A stretch of DNA of 64,000 nt. It comes from Miscanthus floridulus. Lineage: Eukaryota > Streptophyta > Magnoliopsida > Poales > Poaceae. Where the stretch lies: assembly GCF_019320115.1 (NCBI RefSeq), contig NC_089584.1, positions 106,471,799 to 106,535,798 of the forward strand, written 5' to 3'. Positions 56,681-64,000 of the stretch are shown here, piece by piece. Position 1 is the first letter of the stretch, and every line of letters starts with the position of its first letter. Below the pieces are notes generated by a model. The model had not been told where the DNA came from. It was given only the letters and a program-made list of their open reading frames with translations, and made no database searches. Made by a program: the position numbers and the translations under genes.

Positions 56681-59600
56681 TGTAACACCTCTGGTGTTTT
56701 AAACACTAAAATATGCCATGTCATCATATGCATTGCACATCATTCTTGTGTTAGTGAAAACTTTGATATGCATTCACTAAAACAAGTTTACTTTTATGAT
56801 TATATGTGTTGACTTGTATGAGATGAATCAAGTTCAAAACCTTAGTATTAAATTGGAATTCCAAAACCCTAATTTCTAGCATTTAATACTACCCTAGAAA
56901 GCCTAATTCTAAATCTAAGCACAATTTGGGGTTGAGCCTAAAAGAAAAAGTGTAGAGCTTGTTAATGTGTACAAAGTTGATGTTTAGAGTTTTCAAAGTT
57001 GTTATATAAAATTTGAAGTAATTTGAAAGGGGATAAATTCTTAAAGTGTCCCCTTCTTATTTTAAACTTGCATTGTTAAATGTAGATAGAATTTGAGTAT
57101 GGTTATTAAAGCAAAGTTGTTGAACTTTGAATTTGGAGCAACTTTTATTTTTGGAGATTTTTGAGTTACCATACAAATTTGAAAGTAATTTGAAAAATGA
57201 AGCGAGTGGCAATTCAGTAAATATCTTGAACAGTGCAAGCAGGCATGCTCTCGCCGCCGGCAAGCTTCCACTGGCTTCCACGCGTGCCCACATGCGACAC
57301 CTCCTGCTTTGATGTGTCCACGCTATCGTTACGCGTCAAGCGCACCTCTCCCGCCGCTCTTCGCTCGCCTATTAAGTCTGGGAGCGCCCTCCTGTCGCTC
57401 TCTCCTTCCCTCTGTTTCCCGTCAGCGCCGCCTAGCTCCAACGAGCTCGCGCTGGAGTCGTAGAGCCCTCCTAGCCTCAGCCGAGCATGTCACCATGATC
57501 GCCATCACGGAGCGCCTCCATATCACCCACTTGCGCAGCTACTATCCCTCTGGTTTGCCCGGCGTAACCTCGTCTTCTCCAACTCTGACGAGGATCCGCC
57601 GAGATCCATTCCACCTTGGACAGGTAGTTTGGGTGGGCTTCTTGCTTCATCTCTTGATGTTTCTTGATCTTCAATCTCTCGTGATGTTCATGAGCTTGAT
57701 CGTTGATCATTTGGTCAGTTGCTTTCCTCAGAATGGAGCTTCGCCGGGAGTTCACGCCGCCGCTATCGTCTCCAACGCCAACGACTTAGCTCTGCCTTGC
57801 CTTAGCCGTTGTTCTCATGCGCATCAGCTTCGGGGTGAGCCACTGATCATGCCTGTGTGATCTATTTTACCTCTACCATGCTGTAGCCATAGGACCGCAG
57901 GACACCGATGAGTTTTGATCTGCCGTGTCGCTGCGCGCGTCGCTGCTTGTGTTGTGGAGTGTTGTTGGTTCAATTAAGTGCTTGGTTAAGTCCGTTAGGA
58001 GGTGCTGAGTACGCCAAAGGCCTTAGTATTGCCGATGAAGTCATAGATCACCGTCGCCATCTCGGTAGGACACTACTGTGCCGCCATCATCGCCGACGAG
58101 GTCACTGCAGTAGTCTAGATGTTCAACTAGTGCCATTAGTCGAAGCACAGCGCTAGGGAGGTCATGTTGGTTCAATCCATACCGCCAGAGACCTCACCAT
58201 TGGTGAGTAATTGCCGATCAGAGGGCCTCACCACTGTGGTCAGCGTGGGCTGACCGGTGGGGTCACCCTGTCAGTAGCTGTTTAAGTGAAAATGAATTTT
58301 TCTATTTTGCTGAAATGGTTAAATAGTGCTATGATTTGTTTATTTTGTGTACAAATAAATAGAGCTCCAAAAATTATGAAAATTTTTGTGTGACCTCTCT
58401 GAGACGTGAGCTATTTAGGAAAAATATTAAATGTTACTTTTCAGTACATTTTGAATGTGATAAAAATTGCTCAAATTAATTAATAAATGGGATTCCATGA
58501 TTTTTCTAGGCTTACATAATTATCCAAAAATTATGAAAATTGTTTTCCACTTAGTTATCATGTGATGAGCCTTCACAAAAATTTGGAGCTCATTTGAAAA
58601 AAGTTAATTTATTTCATAATTTTGAATGAATTAATTAATTAATTAAAACAAATAGTAAACCTTAATGATTTAGGTTTTGTTTGAATTTGGGATTGAGTGA
58701 TGACCTTGGGTCATTAGCATAAAATGATCCTTGGCACTTTAAGTAAGTGTTTGAGTTTATGATCAAGTTGTGATCAAGAAATGTTAATTAGCATAACCCC
58801 ACTAAGGTCATTAGTGTTAATCTAAGTAAACCCTAGAGAAGGTTTAGTTAGTTGTTAGTTTCTAACTATACCGTGAAGGAAAGTTGTATTCAAGTTATTA
58901 ACTTTTGCATCCATCGTCAAGCATCATGTTTTATATCTCGCATCATATTAAACATGGCATTGTTACTACATGTAGTGAACAAAAGTGAGAACTTGGTAGT
59001 CAACCAAGTTGTTGAGGAAGTCAACCCACCTATTGAGGTCAGGTTTGATATCTGTGGAACATCTCCAGAACCTGACTATTCCAGCAATCAAGGCAAGCCC
59101 CGGATGCATTTAAACCTACCTTGTGTTTTACAAATTTATATTATTTTTTATATTAAATGTTGCATTAAGTGATTAGGAGTTGAGTGGAAACCTAATTGGT
59201 GCATTACCAACCTTGTTTTTCCATATCAACCTTGTTACCAGCTTCAATTCGAGAATGCCTAATTATGCTTAGCCATGCTTAGACCGATAAAAGTCAGGTG
59301 ATTACCTGTCACCTATGAGATATAAATGGATTTTTGGATACGATTGGTTATTTATGTTATCATGAGATATAATCACGTGGAGTAATAAATCTAGACCAGG
59401 CGGACTCAGTGTATGAGAGCCACAAGACATGGATGTCTTGTGAGCGGGTTCTTTCTGCCTGAGTCGATTAAGAACTGTCCGTTGTTGAATTGCATGAGGT
59501 GAGACATTGTAGTACTGGCCACATACTTCGGTAAGCCTTAACTCGGCTATTCTATTACGAGAATGGCTACTCGCGCACTGGGAGTGGAGAGATGGCGAGA

Positions 59601-60528
59601 GTAGTGTGTACCCATGTGGCAATGGGCTAGATTGGTGGAGTACTTGGCTCTCGGGTGGCATGGACCCATTCTTGTTTTAGAGGATCTGAGGGTAGGTTGA
59701 TATATATAGGTCAGGGACCTACATAAGTCGTGTGGTTGAGAATCCCCAGCTGGGTTATAATCGGTTCAAATCGTCGTTGCTTCTCGGTTATGGAGACTCA
59801 ACTCACTGTTCAACATTGTAGTTAACAAATGGAACTTGAGTAAGATTTGAGAAAGAGTTTGTTATGAAGTTCATGATCTCAATATGGATCATGTCAGCTT
59901 TATATATGATCTTTATGAAGATTTAAATGTTGAAAGAAAGAATCTTGTTAGAGAGCTTTTACGCAAAAGAATTTTGATTCTTGCTAAAGCATTACCTTGA
60001 ATCCCTGAGCCTGCATTCCTGAGTCTTCTCTGTTTTTACATCGGTTTAGTCTTGTTGAGTACTTTTGTACTCAGGGTTCTTTAACCCTTGTTGCAGGTGA
60101 GCCTCATGAGCAGGTCTACTTTGGACCGTGCTGCATGATGGTTTTTCAAATCGAAAATAACAAGTAAATGTGTGGCCCTTGGGTAGGGCACTTTAATTGT
60201 GTGTTTTGTTTTATGATACTAATGCTACTCCACTACTATGGTTTGTAATAATAATCGTACTTGGTTTGTAAGATTTGAAACAACTATTTTGTAACTAAGT
60301 TATTGTAAGACTTCCGCTATTTTACTCTGATATAAATTATTGAATAAACTATTATAATACTGCAATGACTCTATAATGGATCCTACTTGGAATAATCATG
60401 GATGATTCGGATTTCCCGAGGACACCTAATAGGCTTCTTAAGTTACTGGGAACATATGCATAGTCGCCAGAGGTCATTGGACAATGACAAATGCATGTGG
60501 GCCCTATAATTTAGGAGGTTCTACCACA
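56681..60528 (+). repeat. Element E 5' LTR (3.85 kb)
   Basis: Starts TGTAACACCTCTGGTG and ends ggttctaccaca just before the primer-binding site. It has a GC-rich block at about 57230-58210 with spurious frames, embedded in AT-rich sequence. Its second copy is outside the window. Confidence 0.88.
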
Positions 60529-60531
60529 GAC

Positions 60532-60543
60532 TGGTATCAAAGC
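60532..60543 (+). promoter_or_regulatory. Element E primer-binding site
   Basis: tggtatcaaagc, one base different from the initiator Met-tRNA site tggtatcagagc, three bases after the LTR end. Confidence 0.9.
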
Positions 60544-60918
60544 GACCATTACAAAGATTTTTGTAGTATTGTTTTACAAAAACTTCAAAATGATTTGGGG
60601 CAAATAAATTTAAATGTTAATTTGGTCCAAATTGCTTCCAACTTGTCTTAATCCATTCTCGCAATTCCTTATTTGATTAATAAGGCTTTATATGGTGGAG
60701 TAGTAATCTTATTATGCCCTATATAATAAGAACTATTGTTTATGTACCTTAGGAGCTTTGATGTTTAAGTTTTGTAAGGACGATTCATGCATCATGATTA
60801 ATCCACTTGTTAATTATTTTCCCTCTTAGTTTGGGTTGAGTAGTATAAATCCCATTCTTACTACTCTGTAGATTTTTCTCAGATTGTCTTACTGTTATTA
60901 AATCTTGCTTTCTACAGT

Positions 60919-61485
60919 ATGGCTCGTACCAAGATAACACCCCATAAGTCCGTTGGACCTAAAGGAATTCCTCGTCACTAGTTTGCCCATAGGAGTGATG
61001 GTGCTAGCAGTAGCAGCTTTAGGCTTGATCCCTAGGCTAAGGTACAGAGGCTTTCAGCAGAATTAGCACAGACTACTAGAGATAGGGCCTTGGATGCCAT
61101 CCAGGTGGGCGAGTTATAGGATCAATTGAGGCGTCTCACCGCCACTCATAAGAACTGTGAGCGTATGTTAGTTCGTATGGTGGAAGGAAGAAATGAGGCT
61201 TGGCATAGAGAAGATATAGCTAGAGCCTGAGTTCATGAGTTAGAGTTCTATGTAGAAGACTTAGAAGAATATTATACCAACATGCATGAAGAAGTCCATA
61301 GGCTAAACAATATCATGGATCCAAATCATGAGCCTCAAGCAAATGTAATGGACCCAAGTGTCATCATTGCAGATGATAATGAACCTAAAGAGGAAGAAGA
61401 AGAGGATCTAGAAGTAGTGGTGGTCAATGAAAGTGATGAGGAAGGCAGAAATGTTTCTAGAATGGATACCGATCACGAGGTTTGA
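60919..61485 (+). pseudogene. Extra ORF (aORF) of element E, decayed
   Basis: The ATG at 60919 opens a frame reading MARTKITPHKS, with in-frame stops near 60979, 61118 and 61228, and ending at 61485. The readable parts are a coiled-coil-like stretch (LSAELAQTTRDRALDAIQ, VHELEFYVEDLEEYYTNMHE) and a strongly acidic tail (EEEEEDLEVVVVNESDEE). It is separate from gag, which starts 175 bp further on. The function is unknown; its position matches that of the aORF in element C. Confidence 0.6.
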
Positions 61486-61659
61486 TGTGATCGAGGAGAA
61501 GAGTAGAGTTATAATATAGTGAGTTCTAGTCAAGCTGGGTAGTCTTGCTTAAGTGTAGACTTGTGTATAAATAAGTGAACCCAATGTAATGTGTTCGTAG
61601 TAAGCTCTTTTAATAGTTCAATAAATATTTGTGAGTAAAGTTTGGTTTGTCATGAACAG

Positions 61660-62800
61660 ATGCCTCGTACTCGGGCTTCGGATATTCCTGGTTCTTTGGA
61701 AGACGAGGGTGATGTTCCTGATCCACCACCAGTTCTACCAAATTGAGCTGATGCTATCGCGGCACTGGTCAATGTGACCGTAGATAATGCTCGGTTGCTT
61801 CGGGAGTTAGCTCAAAGCAATCAAAATATGATGCAAGGGAATCATGGTCGTAATCATCAAAGCCAAGAAGCTACGTATGTTGACTTCATAGATACAAGAC
61901 CACTAGTATTTTCCAAGGCTGACAAACCACTTGAGGCTCATGATTGGCTTTGTACCATAGAGTAGAAGTTTGACCTCATTCAATGCACTGAATTCTAGAA
62001 GCCTGTTTTTGCTGCCCAACAGCTTAGAGGTGCAGTAGGTGCTTGGTGGGCAAACCTTATGGCCATGCAACCAGCCGATACTTGGTTAACTTGGGCCGAG
62101 TTTCACTCTGCTTTCTGTGCCCATTATATTCCAGATGGAGTTATGGCCATGAAGCTTGATGAGTTTCTTGCTTTGAAGTAAGGTGATCAAATAGTCATGT
62201 AGTATGTGGGCAAGTTCAATCACCTTTCACAGTATGCACCTGAGCATGTTAACACAGATGCCAAGAAGAAGAAGTGGTTCATGCATGGTCTTAATACCAA
62301 ACTTCAGACTATGATGACTACCTATACAAATGTCACGTATCATGAGGCAGTTAACACTGCTATTGCTTCAGAGGAGAAATATCGATAGCATAAGGAAATT
62401 AAGAAGAAAAAGTGCATGCCATCTAGGTCTTTCGGTGGTAATCAAAAGAGACAGAAGATAATTTATCATCCAGTGAATCACTATCGTCCTCCTTATCGCC
62501 CACTGTAGTTCCAAGCCGGGCAATGACCAAATGTCTGTCCTGCCATAACTTACCCAAACTCACAACAGACAAATGTTCTTGGTGTTCGTGCTCCAACACC
62601 CTAAGGCCACAATTACCCATGTTTCAATTGTGGGAAGTCAGGTCATTTCTCTAGGGAATGTCCGTATCTTAAGCAGTATAATCTGAATTTTCAGAAGGCT
62701 CCCAGAAATCAACAACAGGGTCAAGCTCAAGACAAGAACAATAACCAAAATGCTCAGAAGGGCAGAAATGAAAAGAAGACAGGGTGGGTTTTCTATACTC
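61660..62800 (+). pseudogene. Element E gag remnant
   Basis: The ATG at 61660 starts MPRTRASDIPG. The same frame, broken only by single stop codons (for example 61963, 62179, 62200 and 62386), carries the gag core (GAVGAWWANLMAMQP, WAEFHSAFCAHYIP, GKFNHLSQYAPEHVN) and the knuckle [14 protein letters not shown] at 62620-62661. The last stop in this frame is at 62602. Confidence 0.88.
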
Positions 62801-64000
62801 AAGCTGGGGAGATTCTAGAAGGGGAACCCGTGATGCTAGGTATGTTTCCTATCGCTGATCATCCTACAGTTATGGTTTTCGATTCTGGTGTATCCCATAC
62901 ATTCATCAATAGAACCTTTGTCATAAAGCATGAAATTCTAGTTGGGGAAACAAAGGAAAATTTCTATATACAGTCGCTCGGGGCACGTCTGTGTACTAAG
63001 GAAATGGTGTACCAGGTACCTATAAACCTGGGTGGGCATATTTTTCCCACCACCATGATTATTCTAAAAGATCATGATATAGATGTGATCCTGGGGATGA
63101 AATGGATGCATCAACATAAAGCTATTGTAGATACTTTGAATAGGACAATAAGGTTGAGTTTGCTAGATAGTAATTCTCAGCTTCTTATCCAACTTCCAAT
63201 CTTAAAGAGATCAGTGGAAAAAGTTTGTGCAACTTCCGTCAAGGAGATTAGAGATATCCCTGTAGTTTGTGAATTTCTAGTTGTTTTTCCTAAAGATTTA
63301 CCCGGTCTACCACCTAATAGAGATGTTCAGTTTGGAATAGATCTAAAGCCTGGAACAGCTCCGATCTCTAGGAGAGCTTATAGGATACCTCCCAAGGAAT
63401 TAGCTGAGTTGAAGACTCAACTGCAAGAGTTGATTGATAAAGGTTTTATCCAACCTAATTCATCACCTTGGAGATGTTCTGCAATTTTTGTGAAAAAGAA
63501 AGATGAGACCCTGAGATTGTGTGTTAACTATCATCCATTGAATGAAGTGACAATTAAAAATAAATATCCCTTACCTCATATAGATTTACTTTTTGATCAA
63601 TTGGCTGGAGCCAAGGTTTTCTCTAAGATTGATTTGAGGTCAGGTTATCATCAAATCAAAATTAAGCCTAAAGATATTCCCAAAATGACATTTACCACCA
63701 GATATGGATTATATGAATACCTGGTAATGTATTTTGGTTTGACGAATGCCACAGCTCACTTCATGTATCTGATGAATTTAGTGTTCATGCCTAAGCTACA
63801 CAAGTTTATAGTGGTCTTCATTGATGACATCTTAATATATTCTAAGAACAAGAAAGAACATGCTGAATATCTCAGAGTTGTTCTAACATGCCTAAGAGAA
63901 CATCAGTTATATGCCAAGTTCAGTAAGTGTGACTTCTGGCTAAAGGAGGTACAATTTTTAGGACATGTCTTATCAGCTGAAGGAGTTGCGGTAGATCCAA
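62605..64000 (+). CDS. Element E protease and reverse transcriptase, open frame running off the window
   Basis: From 62605 the gag-pol frame is open for 465 codons to the window edge. Protease [15 protein letters not shown] lies at about 62878. Then [17 protein letters not shown], the primer-grip-like [52 protein letters not shown], the catalytic [11 protein letters not shown] near 63818, and [15 protein letters not shown] at the end. RT catalytic Asp residues are present. RNase H, integrase and any chromodomain are outside. Upstream gag stops make this copy defective despite the clean pol part. Confidence 0.9.

Larger units (their letters stand above)
56681..64000 (+). mobile_element. Element E: Ty3/gypsy (Tekay/Del-like) retrotransposon, 5' part
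   Basis: A 3.85-kb LTR, Met-tRNA primer-binding site, extra ORF, then gag-protease-RT in one frame running off the window end. It is inserted into the 3' LTR of D. LTR start (TGTAACACCTCTGGT) and general plan are shared with element C, although the LTR bodies differ. Confidence 0.93.

Noticed and set aside
57309..57860. 183-codon frame in the LTR of E
   Set aside because: Lies in a GC-rich LTR block, with no motif and competing frames.
1..64000. CRISPR arrays, rRNA genes, phage or bacterial operons
   Set aside because: None seen; the tandem arrays have no spacer structure and the sequence is clearly plant nuclear DNA. A systematic tRNA or miRNA scan could not be done by eye.

Overview
This window is plant nuclear DNA, almost certainly from a grass. 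The evidence is spliced genes with GT-AG introns, a very GC-rich first exon that grades into AT-richer downstream exons, and dense nested LTR retrotransposons of types common in large grass genomes. A sugarcane/sorghum/Miscanthus-type (Andropogoneae) origin is an inference from the look of the repeats and was not tested. There are no bacterial operons, CRISPR arrays or rRNA genes.

Left block (1-27573) is a stack of retrotransposons. Element A is the 3' end of a plus-strand element with two tandem-repeat arrays and a short LTR. A nearly complete minus-strand Ty1/copia element (1714-12144) inserted into that LTR, with target duplication GATAC. A itself lies against element B, a decayed minus-strand Ty3/gypsy copy (12598-about 17067) whose integrase is cut off at A. 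B abuts element C (about 17068-27573), which has very long direct LTRs, a primer-binding site, an extra ORF upstream of the usual gag position, and no recognisable gag-pol.

Middle block (27574-about 44500) is the gene island. It holds an intact 7-exon, 500-codon gene (28730-32725) resembling plant outer-membrane beta-barrel proteins of the OM47 type. It is followed on the same strand by an intact 3-exon, 126-aa secreted protein with only a subtilisin-propeptide (inhibitor I9) domain (33801-34516). Around them are MITEs, a Helitron 3' terminus, a TA microsatellite and a non-autonomous hAT element. A DUF761-like gene broken by several small lesions (41057-41675) and a Mutator-like transposase (about 42650-44531) complete the block.

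Right block (44532-64000) is again nested. A plus-strand Ty3/gypsy element D of the Tat type (dual RNase H, antisense Transposase_28-type ORF) interrupts the MULE inside its transposase. D carries a fragment clearly derived from cytosolic ribosomal protein L8 (uL2) between pol and the antisense ORF. D's 3' LTR is in turn interrupted by element E, a plus-strand gypsy element with a 3.85-kb LTR, an extra ORF and a gag-pol frame that runs off the window.

The functional host content is therefore the two intact genes. Everything else is transposon sequence of different ages. The copia LTR pair is little diverged, the LTR pair of C is more diverged, and B and D are heavily decayed, with many in-frame stops at positions that family members fill with Gln or Arg codons.
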